NCBI GenBank assembly: GCA_900550865.1
Contig: URTM01000021.1
Location: 1 to 45,437 of the forward strand
DNA: 45,437 nt
Direction of reading: 5' to 3'
Origin: an uncultured Dorea sp.
GTDB taxonomy: Bacteria; Bacillota; Clostridia; Lachnospirales; Lachnospiraceae
Part shown: positions 24,586 through 31,413 of the stretch, piece by piece
Layout of the letters: each line of letters starts with the position of its first letter
How positions within the stretch are numbered: position 1 is the first letter of the stretch
Translations under genes and position numbers: made by a program
The notes under the pieces: generated by a model
Told to the model about the DNA's origin: nothing
The model's database searches: none
Seen by the model: only the letters and a program-made list of their open reading frames with translations

Positions 24586-25344
24586 TTAGAACTGTATTAC
24601 ATCTGACATGTCATATCTTCCTGCCGGCTTTCCTGCCAGGAATTTTGCAGCCTCTACCGCTCCTTTTCCAAATACTGCTTTGGAATATGCTGTATGTTTG
24701 AATTCGATCACTTCGTCCTGTCCAGCAAAGATCACCTCGTGATCTCCGACGATCGTTCCCCCTCGTACGGCTGAGATTCCGATTTCTTTACCGTCACGTT
24801 TCTGGCGTACCTGGCTTCTGTCATATACATAATGATACTGGTTATCTGCCGCTTCATTGATGGAATCAGCCAGCGCAAGTGCAGTACCGCTTGGTGCGTC
24901 CAGTTTCTGATTATGATGCTTCTCTACCAGTTCGATATCATATCCTGCCGGTGAAAGTACCTTGGTTGCATCCTGAAGGATCTTCAGAAGTAAGTTGATT
25001 CCCAGTGACATGTTTGCAGATTTTAATACTGCTACTTTCTTTGCAGATTCTTCCACTTTTGCAAGCTGTTCTTCCGAAAGACCGGTTGTACAAAGTACAA
25101 CCGGTACTTGCTTCTCCACGCAGTAATCCAATAAATCATCTGCTGCTGCCGCATTCGAAAAATCAATGATAACGTCAGCTTCTACATCACATGCATCAAT
25201 CGTTTCAAACACCGGATAATCATTTGGTACTTTTGTATACTTATCAATACCTGCTATGAGTTCAATTCCTTCTGTGTTCTTAATAATATCTGTAATAACA
25301 CGGCCCATATGTCCGTTGCATCCATGCATAATTGCTTTTACCAT
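24586..25344 (-). CDS. dapB: 4-hydroxy-tetrahydrodipicolinate reductase
   Basis: A 252-residue NAD(P)H enzyme reducing the DapA product on the way to diaminopimelate and lysine. The nucleotide-binding motif is MHGCNGHMGR (6-15), a GxxGxMG variant. VLKSANMSLGINLL and ELVEKHHNQKLDAPSGTA are the DapB signatures, with the catalytic His pair and Lys. ATG 25344 has GGAGG eight bases upstream; residues from the earlier in-frame start at 25392 overlap the intergenic hairpin and are not conserved. It follows dapA and forms a lysine/peptidoglycan precursor pair. Confidence 0.96.
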   Translation of the reverse strand: MVKAIMHGCNGHMGRVITDIIKNTEGIELIAGIDKYTKVPNDYPVFETIDACDVEADVIIDFSNAAAADDLLDYCVEKQVPVVLCTTGLSEEQLAKVEESAKKVAVLKSANMSLGINLLLKILQDATKVLSPAGYDIELVEKHHNQKLDAPSGTALALADSINEAADNQYHYVYDRSQVRQKRDGKEIGISAVRGGTIVGDHEVIFAGQDEVIEFKHTAYSKAVFGKGAVEAAKFLAGKPAGRYDMSDVIQF

Positions 25345-25373
25345 GTTTTTGTCCTCCTCTGTATAAATGATGA

Positions 25374-25409
25374 TAAAAACAAAGGATACCATAGATGTAT
25401 GATATCCTT
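25374..25409 (-). terminator. Terminator-like hairpin between dapA and dapB
   Basis: AAGGATATCATA (minus strand 25409-25398) pairs with TATGGTATCCTT (25393-25382) through 12 base pairs with one T-G pair and a four-base loop, followed by TGTTTTTA. It lies directly after the dapA stop and 30 bases before the dapB start, so it may partly terminate or attenuate the transcript. Confidence 0.6.
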
Positions 25410-25420
25410 CTGTCTTTTTA

Positions 25421-26311
25421 TTATACTAACTGAATACCGAAATCTTTCATTGCCTGAGCAAGGTTCTTCTCATGTTCAGGGGATATCTCTGTAAGCGGCA
25501 TGCGAAGCGGACCACAGTCAACTCCCATCAGCTGCATAGCTTTCTTAACCGGAATTGGATTCACTTCACAGAATAACTGCTCGATCAGTGGGAGTGCCTT
25601 CAGCTGAAGCTCTGCACTTCCTTTTACATCTCCGTTAAAATACTTCTCACAGATATCATGTGCTGCATCCGGAGCCACATTCGACAGTACAGAAATTACA
25701 CCCTTTCCGCCGAGTGATAATACCGGTACGATCTGGTCATCATTTCCAGAATATACATCAATATTACCGTCTGTCAGATTCATAATCTTTGCAACCTGTG
25801 AGATATTACCTGATGCTTCTTTGATACCTACAATATTGTCTACATCCTTCACCAGTTTTGCGGCTGTTGCAGGTTCAATGTTGCATCCTGTTCTGCTGGC
25901 AACACTGTACATAATGATCGGTGCTGTTACTTCTTTTGCTACCGCGCTGAAATGTCCGATCAGTCCGTTCTGAGTCGCCTTATTGTAATAAGGGGTAACC
26001 AGAAGCAGTCCGTCCGCTCCGTATTCTGAAGCTTCTTTTGACATATCAATCGCAGTACGTGTACAATTAGAACCTGTTCCCGCAATAACCGGAACTCTCT
26101 TATTCACACGGTCGATTGTGAATTTCACACACTGCATATGTTCTTCTTCTGTCATGGTAGCAGACTCCCCTGTTGTACCGCAGATTACAATGCTGTCTGT
26201 TTTATGTTCACAATGAAACTCGATCAATTCATCAAGTCTATCATAATTAATACTTCCATCTTCATTAAATGGTGTGACAATTGCCACGCCGGCTCCTGTA
26301 AAAATAGCCAT
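25421..26311 (-). CDS. dapA: 4-hydroxy-tetrahydrodipicolinate synthase
   Basis: A 296-residue class I aldolase condensing pyruvate with aspartate semialdehyde. The pyruvate Schiff-base lysine is Lys164 in VGIKEASGN, the catalytic Tyr135 is in IIMYSVASRTG, and the threonine pair is in CGTTGESATM (46-47). The usual YNxPxRT is here YSVASRT, a mild change next to the tyrosine. ATG 26311 has AGGAGG six bases upstream and begins MAIFTGAGVAIVTPF as in relatives; the longer frame from 26374 is not supported. It precedes dapB on the same strand, separated by a hairpin. Confidence 0.97.
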   Translation of the reverse strand: MAIFTGAGVAIVTPFNEDGSINYDRLDELIEFHCEHKTDSIVICGTTGESATMTEEEHMQCVKFTIDRVNKRVPVIAGTGSNCTRTAIDMSKEASEYGADGLLLVTPYYNKATQNGLIGHFSAVAKEVTAPIIMYSVASRTGCNIEPATAAKLVKDVDNIVGIKEASGNISQVAKIMNLTDGNIDVYSGNDDQIVPVLSLGGKGVISVLSNVAPDAAHDICEKYFNGDVKGSAELQLKALPLIEQLFCEVNPIPVKKAMQLMGVDCGPLRMPLTEISPEHEKNLAQAMKDFGIQLV

Positions 26312-26417
26312 AATGATCCTCCTGACTTTCATATAATCTAATGAAATTCTATCATCAATTAAATATGATGTCAATCCGAACCCTTGCCGAACTTCCGATC
26401 AGTGCCTTCACCTTTTT

Positions 26418-27047
26418 CTATTCTTCCATGCATTCTAACTTGCTGACTGACACCTCATAGGCAACTCTTTTCTGTGTTTCTGTCTCTGTGATCTTCTTCG
26501 TATATTCACGGCTCTGGATTCTTCCGATCACCTGCACATGCTCCCCTACCTCAAAAGCAGAGGCAAATCTTGCATTCCTTCCCCAGCAGATACATGGGAT
26601 ATAATCAGATTTTCCATATGGTCTGTTTACCGCCAGTAACAGATCTGCGATTTCTCTTCCAAGCGGTGTTTTCCTGTACACCGGCTGTTTACAGATATAT
26701 CCGTCCAGCAGGATCTGATTCGTCTTTGCACCATCAAGTTCCTCTTCTACAAAAGAAAGTTCTCTGACAAAAACAGACAGGATCAGTCTGTTTTTCATCT
26801 CTTCATGTCTGTTGTAAGACCGAAATTGTCCGTTTACCATAATAAATTCCCCGGTATAATCCTTCGAAACATCAATCAGACGTTCCGAGATCATCAGTGG
26901 TATCCGGTCTTTGGAATTGCTGAGTCTTTTGACGTCCACTTCCACCATATAAAAGCCTTCTCCGAACACTTCATGGCTGAATGAAAACGGGGATACGATC
27001 TCTCCCATAATAGTTACCTGGTTGTTCTCAATCATCTTATCTGACAT
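26418..27047 (-). CDS. SSB-like protein with two OB-fold regions
   Basis: A 209-residue protein related to single-stranded DNA-binding proteins. The C-terminal half (about 110-209) looks SSB-like: NRPYGKSDYIPCICWGR, then FEVGEHVQVIGRIQSREYTK and VAYEVSVSKLE. The N-terminal half (about 8-100) has the same plan, with VTIMGEIVSPF, then VKRLSNSKDRIPLMISERL and FIMVNGQFRSYNR, so I read two OB folds in tandem. It lacks the acidic DDxPF tail of the replicative SSB, so it is probably an accessory protein. ATG 27047 has GGGAG eleven bases upstream; the in-frame start at 27089 lacks support. It is divergent from typA. Ligand is unproven. Confidence 0.8.
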   Translation of the reverse strand: MSDKMIENNQVTIMGEIVSPFSFSHEVFGEGFYMVEVDVKRLSNSKDRIPLMISERLIDVSKDYTGEFIMVNGQFRSYNRHEEMKNRLILSVFVRELSFVEEELDGAKTNQILLDGYICKQPVYRKTPLGREIADLLLAVNRPYGKSDYIPCICWGRNARFASAFEVGEHVQVIGRIQSREYTKKITETETQKRVAYEVSVSKLECMEE

Positions 27048-27131
27048 AATTTTGTAATCTCCCTTCCTCTGAATCGTATTTTGAGTCATTACAAAGTCTA
27101 TGAATCAAATCAGCATTTTAGAACTAAATAC

Positions 27132-27159
27132 TTGTAAATTTCAAAAAATGTGATAAACT
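27132..27159 (+). promoter_or_regulatory. Candidate typA promoter
   Basis: TTGTAA (27132-27137), 16 bases, TAAACT (27154-27159), about 45 bases before the ATG at 27205. Match is moderate (4 of 6 in each box). Confidence 0.4.
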
Positions 27160-27204
27160 AATGTGGTTGCAGATAGTAATAGGTAGAGAAAAGGAAGATT
27201 CGTA

Positions 27205-29028
27205 ATGAAGACAAAACGTGAAGATGTACGTAATATCGCGATTATCGCCCATGTTGACCATGGTAAGACAACATTAGTAGATGAATTATTAAAGCAGAGC
27301 GGTGTATTCCGTGAGAATCAGGAAGTAGCAGAACGTGTCATGGACTCTAACGATATCGAAAGAGAACGTGGAATCACAATCCTCTCCAAGAATACTGCCG
27401 TCACCTACAACGGTGTAAAAATCAATATTATAGATACTCCGGGACATGCTGATTTCGGTGGAGAAGTGGAACGTGTCCTTAAAATGGTAAATGGTGTTAT
27501 CCTCGTCGTTGATGCATTCGAGGGAGCTATGCCACAGACCAAATTCGTACTCCGCAAAGCCATGGAGTTAAAACTTCCGGTCATCGTATGTATCAATAAG
27601 ATCGACCGTCCGGAAGCAAGAGCCGAAGAGGTTATCGACGAAGTTCTGGAACTTCTCATCGACCTCGGTGCTTCCGATGAACAGTTAGACTGCCCATTTG
27701 TATACGCATCCGCTAAGAATGGTGTGGCTGCACTTGAGATTTCTGATGAAATGAAAGATATGAAGCCTCTGTTCGAGACCATTCTTGATTATATTCCTGC
27801 ACCGGAAGGTGATCCGGAAGCTCCGACCCAGGTTCTGATCAGTACGATTGATTACAATGAATATGTCGGACGTATCGGTGTCGGAAAAGTAGATAACGGT
27901 ACGATTGCAGTCAACCAGGACATGGTTGTTGTCAACCATCATGATCCTGACAAACAGAAGAAAGTTAAGATCAGCAAATTATATGAATTTGACGGTCTGC
28001 AGAAAGTAGAAGTAAAGGAAGCTTCCATCGGAGCAATCGTAGCGATCTCAGGTATCTCTGATATTTCCATCGGTGATACACTCTGCTCGCCTGAAGATCC
28101 GACACCAATTCCATTCCAGAAGATCTCTGAGCCTACAATTTCTATGGACTTTGTAGTAAACGACAGTCCGTTTGCCGGACAGGAAGGAAAATACGTAACT
28201 TCCCGTCACTTACGTGACCGTCTGATGCGCGAGCTGAATACTGACGTCAGCCTTCGTGTAGAGGATACTGAGAATATGGATGCTTTCAAAGTATCCGGAC
28301 GTGGTGAACTTCACCTTTCCGTTCTGATTGAGAACATGAGACGTGAAGGATATGAATTTGCGGTCAGCAAGGCTGAAGTTCTGTATCACAAAGATGAGAA
28401 CGGCAAACTTCTTGAGCCAATGGAAATTGCTTACATTGATGTACCGGACGAATACACTGGTGTTGTCATTGATAAGCTCAGCCAGAGAAAAGGTGAGCTC
28501 CAGACAATGGGTGCTGCCAACGGCGGATACACCCGTCTTGAGTTCCGCATCCCATCCCGTGGACTGATCGGTTATCGTGGTGATTTTCTGACAGATACAA
28601 AGGGAAATGGTATCATGAACACTGCATTTGACGGATATGCTCCATATAAAGGCGACATCCAGTACCGTAAACAGGGATCTCTGATCGCATACGAGACCGG
28701 AGAATCCGTAACTTATGGTCTTTACAGTGCTCAGGAACGTGGAACACTCTTCATCGGTGCCGGCGAGAAAGTTTACTCCGGTATGGTCATCGGTGAGAAT
28801 GCCAAGACAGATGATATTGAAGTAAACGTATGTAAGACAAAGCATCTTACCAACACACGTTCTTCAAGTGCTGATGAAGCACTCCGCCTTACACCTCCGA
28901 CTGTACTCAGTCTGGAACAGGCAATTGATTTCATCGATACCGATGAGCTTCTGGAAGTAACACCGGAATCTCTCCGTATCCGTAAGAAGATCCTTGATCC
29001 AAAGATGAGAAAACGTGTAAACCGGTAA
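27205..29028 (+). CDS. typA: Ribosome-associated translational GTPase TypA/BipA
   Basis: A 607-residue EF-G-like GTPase that acts in ribosome assembly and stress adaptation. Nucleotide motifs are IAHVDHGKTT (G1), RGITI (G2), DTPGHADFGGEV (G3) and NKIDRPEAR (G4). Domain II, then the III and V equivalents and the TypA-specific C-terminal domain follow, with GRGELHLSVLIENMRREGYE and RGLIGYRGDFLTDTKGNG. It has normal length. The ribosome site AAGGAAG lies about 8 bases before ATG. It stands alone between its own promoter and terminator. Confidence 0.97.
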   Translation: MKTKREDVRNIAIIAHVDHGKTTLVDELLKQSGVFRENQEVAERVMDSNDIERERGITILSKNTAVTYNGVKINIIDTPGHADFGGEVERVLKMVNGVILVVDAFEGAMPQTKFVLRKAMELKLPVIVCINKIDRPEARAEEVIDEVLELLIDLGASDEQLDCPFVYASAKNGVAALEISDEMKDMKPLFETILDYIPAPEGDPEAPTQVLISTIDYNEYVGRIGVGKVDNGTIAVNQDMVVVNHHDPDKQKKVKISKLYEFDGLQKVEVKEASIGAIVAISGISDISIGDTLCSPEDPTPIPFQKISEPTISMDFVVNDSPFAGQEGKYVTSRHLRDRLMRELNTDVSLRVEDTENMDAFKVSGRGELHLSVLIENMRREGYEFAVSKAEVLYHKDENGKLLEPMEIAYIDVPDEYTGVVIDKLSQRKGELQTMGAANGGYTRLEFRIPSRGLIGYRGDFLTDTKGNGIMNTAFDGYAPYKGDIQYRKQGSLIAYETGESVTYGLYSAQERGTLFIGAGEKVYSGMVIGENAKTDDIEVNVCKTKHLTNTRSSSADEALRLTPPTVLSLEQAIDFIDTDELLEVTPESLRIRKKILDPKMRKRVNR

Positions 29029-29063
29029 TATTTTATCCACCGGACAAACGAGAACGTAACATT

Positions 29064-29120
29064 ATACCGGTCTCCAACTGTCAGACCCTAAACTCTGACG
29101 GTTGGAGGCCGGTATTTTTT
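29064..29120 (+). terminator. Strong terminator of typA
   Basis: ATACCGGTCTCCAAC... (from 29064) and its complementary arm ending GGCCGGTAT at 29115 form a stem of about 22 bp with two G-U pairs and an eight-base loop, followed by TTTTTT. It lies about 35 bases after the typA stop. Confidence 0.92.
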
Positions 29121-29135
29121 ATGTCCATATATATA

Positions 29136-29164
29136 TTGGCAAATGCAGATTTTTCACTTATACT
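29136..29164 (+). promoter_or_regulatory. Promoter of the PsiE-like gene
   Basis: TTGGCA (29136-29141), 17 bases, TATACT (29159-29164). Both boxes match 5 of 6 consensus bases, directly after the typA terminator. Confidence 0.6.
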
Positions 29165-29205
29165 GGAATTACAGCGGAAATCTATTATAAGAAAGGAATC
29201 TACGA

Positions 29206-29817
29206 ATGAAAGAATTTATCTCTCACATTCTCAAACAGGTGGCGGCGATTCTGGAGTATGTGATCGCTTTTATGCTTGCGATCGGTATCATTCTGCTTTG
29301 CTTCCGTATGGTATGTTCGCTTCAATATATCCCACATCTGAACACCTATCCGAATTACGATGATCTTCTCGAGGTTTGTTTTAATCTGATCATCGGCGTT
29401 GAACTGATCCGTATGATGTATTCGCATTCTCCAAGCACTGTATTTGAAGTTCTGCTTTTTGCGATTGCGAGACATATTATCATGGATCACTCTTCGATCT
29501 ACAGCAGTCTGATCGGAGTCTGCTCGATAGCAGTCTTATTTGCAACCAGAAAATTCTTATTCTCAGAATTCGATGTTGCAGATGAAACCATATTCCGGGC
29601 CTCAACAAAAGCAAAAGTTGTCAACAAGATCCTCTGTGTAAATATTCCTCATGAGCCTGATGACACACTTGCGAATGTACTGCTCCTCCATCTCGATGAG
29701 CAGAATATCACACCGCGCGTTGGTGCCTGTTACTATTTCCACGACTGTGGTCTCCGGGTTGCTAAATTACATAACGGAAAAATTTCAAGAATTCAGGTAA
29801 TTCGTGCTATACATTAG
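29206..29817 (+). CDS. PsiE-like membrane protein with an extra C-terminal soluble domain
   Basis: A 203-residue protein. The first ~125 residues have about four hydrophobic segments, with VELIRMMYSHSP and AIARHIIMDHSS resembling the phosphate-starvation-inducible PsiE family, whose function is unknown. The C-terminal ~75 residues are soluble: KVVNKILCVNIPHEPDDTL, ANVLLLHLDEQNITPRVG and YFHDCGLRVAKLHNGKIS. This last part resembles small regulatory TrkA-C-like or sensor domains in general layout, but I cannot place it. The start has AAAGGA eight bases upstream. It lies between typA and hpf, each with its own promoter. Confidence 0.75.
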   Translation: MKEFISHILKQVAAILEYVIAFMLAIGIILLCFRMVCSLQYIPHLNTYPNYDDLLEVCFNLIIGVELIRMMYSHSPSTVFEVLLFAIARHIIMDHSSIYSSLIGVCSIAVLFATRKFLFSEFDVADETIFRASTKAKVVNKILCVNIPHEPDDTLANVLLLHLDEQNITPRVGACYYFHDCGLRVAKLHNGKISRIQVIRAIH

Positions 29818-29836
29818 CGTCCAAACATGCTATACT
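29808..29836 (+). promoter_or_regulatory. Candidate hpf promoter overlapping the end of the PsiE-like gene
   Basis: TATACA (29808-29813), 17 bases, TATACT (29831-29836). This would give a leader of about 110 bases before hpf. Moderate match. Confidence 0.35.
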
Positions 29837-29951
29837 ACATATATCAGATAGATCGACGGTTTGAGTAACAATTGTCAGATTTTATTTTTCTTATTTGACG
29901 ATTGTGTAACGTACATTTATTTGAAATTATGTCGCAAAGGAGTTGGGCATC

Positions 29952-30488
29952 ATGAAATTTATTATTATTGGGAAGAACATCGATGTAACACCAGGCTTAA
30001 GAGAAGCCGTAGAAAGCAAATTAGGAAAGTTAGAAAGGTACTTTACTCCGAATACAGAGATTCATGTAACCTTAAGTGTACAGAAAGGTCATCAGAAGAT
30101 TGAAGTAACGATTCCTGTAAAGGGTGGAATGGTTCGTTCTGAGCAGGAAAGTTCAGATATGTATGTATCCATCGATCTGGTAGAAGAAGTAATCGAACGT
30201 CAGCTTCGCAAATATAAAAACAAACTGGTAGCAAGAGAACAGGAGGGCGGCAACTTCAAACAGGAATTTTTCGAGTCCGAGGACACTGTTGAAGATGATG
30301 GCGAAATCAAGATCGTACGTACCAAAAAATTCGGATTTAAACCTATGTATCCGGAAGATGCATGTGTACAGATGGAACTTCTCGGACATGATTTCTATGT
30401 ATTCTGCAATGCAGAGTCTGATGAAGTAAATGTTGTATACAGACGTAAGAATGGAACATTCGGATTGATCGAACCTGAATTTTCTTAA
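29952..30488 (+). CDS. hpf: Ribosome hibernation promoting factor, long form
   Basis: A 178-residue protein that pairs 70S ribosomes into inactive 100S dimers in stationary phase. The N-terminal HPF/RaiA domain (about 1-100) has the sequence MKFIIIGKNIDVTPGLREAV; the C-terminal dimerisation domain (about 123-178) has KKFGFKPMYPEDACVQMELLG and VVYRRKNGTFGLIEPEF, which marks the long form of Bacillota. An in-frame TTG at 29943 exists, but AAAGGAG is nine bases before ATG 29952. It is followed by a bidirectional terminator and converges on yigZ. Confidence 0.96.
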   Translation: MKFIIIGKNIDVTPGLREAVESKLGKLERYFTPNTEIHVTLSVQKGHQKIEVTIPVKGGMVRSEQESSDMYVSIDLVEEVIERQLRKYKNKLVAREQEGGNFKQEFFESEDTVEDDGEIKIVRTKKFGFKPMYPEDACVQMELLGHDFYVFCNAESDEVNVVYRRKNGTFGLIEPEFS

Positions 30489-30531
30489 AATAATAATATA
30501 GCAAACTATAATATTTTCCTTGCAATACAGG

Positions 30532-30577
30532 GATCAAAAAAGAGACGGTAACTTATAATACCGTCTCTTTTTTGATC
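30532..30577. terminator. Bidirectional terminator between hpf and yigZ
   Basis: GATCAAAAAAGAGACGGTA (from 30532) and its exact reverse complement ending at 30577 give a perfect 19-bp stem with an eight-base loop and T runs on both strands. It serves the convergent ends of hpf and yigZ. Confidence 0.93.
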
Positions 30578-30607
30578 TCCTGTACCCAGGAAAAACTGCC
30601 AGCATAT

Positions 30608-31261
30608 TTATTCCAGTACCGTTGGCAGACCATTAATCTCCGCATAATAGCACTCTTCTTCCGGTGTCATATCTGCCTGTGCATTCGTCCCCTCCGTGAT
30701 TGCATGCATCACCTGTTCCAATTCCGTCTTTGGAACCAGTACTTCCAGTTCAACTTTATCCGTATATACCGTATCCAGTATCTTCAGTTCCCTCTGTGCC
30801 AGAATATACTGAATCTTCCCAAACATTGTATAATCCGTCTCTATATGAAGCTTCACGCCCATAATCTTTGTTATTACAACTGACGCTTCCAGTCCGGCTT
30901 TTACAGCTCCCGAATAAGCCCTGACCAGACCTCCAGTTCCAAGCAGTGTACCGCCGAAATAACGTGTAACTACGACCGCTACATTCCGCAGTTCATTTCC
31001 AAGCAGCACATCCAGCATTGGTTTTCCGGCCGTCCCGTTTGGCTCTCCATCATCACTGCAGCGCTGCAGCTGCCCTCTCTCACCGATCACATATGCGAAA
31101 CAGTTATGTCTGGCATCCCAGTATTTCTTTTTTGTTTTTTCTATAAAATCCAGTGCCTCTTCCTCGGTCTCTGCCGGTATGACAGTTGCAATGAATCTTG
31201 ATTTCTTTTCTACGATCTCATCTTCTCCGCCCTGATAGATGGTTCTGTATTCTGGTAACAT
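30608..31261 (-). CDS. YigZ/IMPACT family protein
   Basis: A 217-residue protein of the UPF0029/IMPACT group. The N-terminal domain has the family core KKSRFIATVIP, KKYWDARHNCFAYVIG and SDDGEPNGTAGKPML; the C-terminal domain is a ferredoxin-like DUF1949. Bacterial members are often tied to translation or stress; the exact role is not known. ATG 31261 has AAAGGA seven bases upstream. An earlier start at 31288 lacks this. It is divergent from the class A PBP gene. Confidence 0.9.
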   Translation of the reverse strand: MLPEYRTIYQGGEDEIVEKKSRFIATVIPAETEEEALDFIEKTKKKYWDARHNCFAYVIGERGQLQRCSDDGEPNGTAGKPMLDVLLGNELRNVAVVVTRYFGGTLLGTGGLVRAYSGAVKAGLEASVVITKIMGVKLHIETDYTMFGKIQYILAQRELKILDTVYTDKVELEVLVPKTELEQVMHAITEGTNAQADMTPEEECYYAEINGLPTVLE

Positions 31262-31357
31262 TTTGTCATCCTTTCGTATAATTTGCAAATTTATACATAA
31301 TATAATACCTAATTTCTTAAGATTTTCCTAGTCAAATATGAAGTTTTCATTTTTTTC

Positions 31358-31386
31358 TTTATAAAATAGTGTACATTTGCTATAAT
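31358..31386 (+). promoter_or_regulatory. Candidate promoter of the class A PBP gene
   Basis: A perfect TATAAT at 31381-31386 with TTTATA 17 bases upstream (31358-31363). The start would be near 31393, leaving a very short leader before the AAAGGAGG ribosome site. Confidence 0.5.
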
Positions 31387-31413
31387 ATCTTGGTATAAAG
31401 GAGGCCTAAACGC

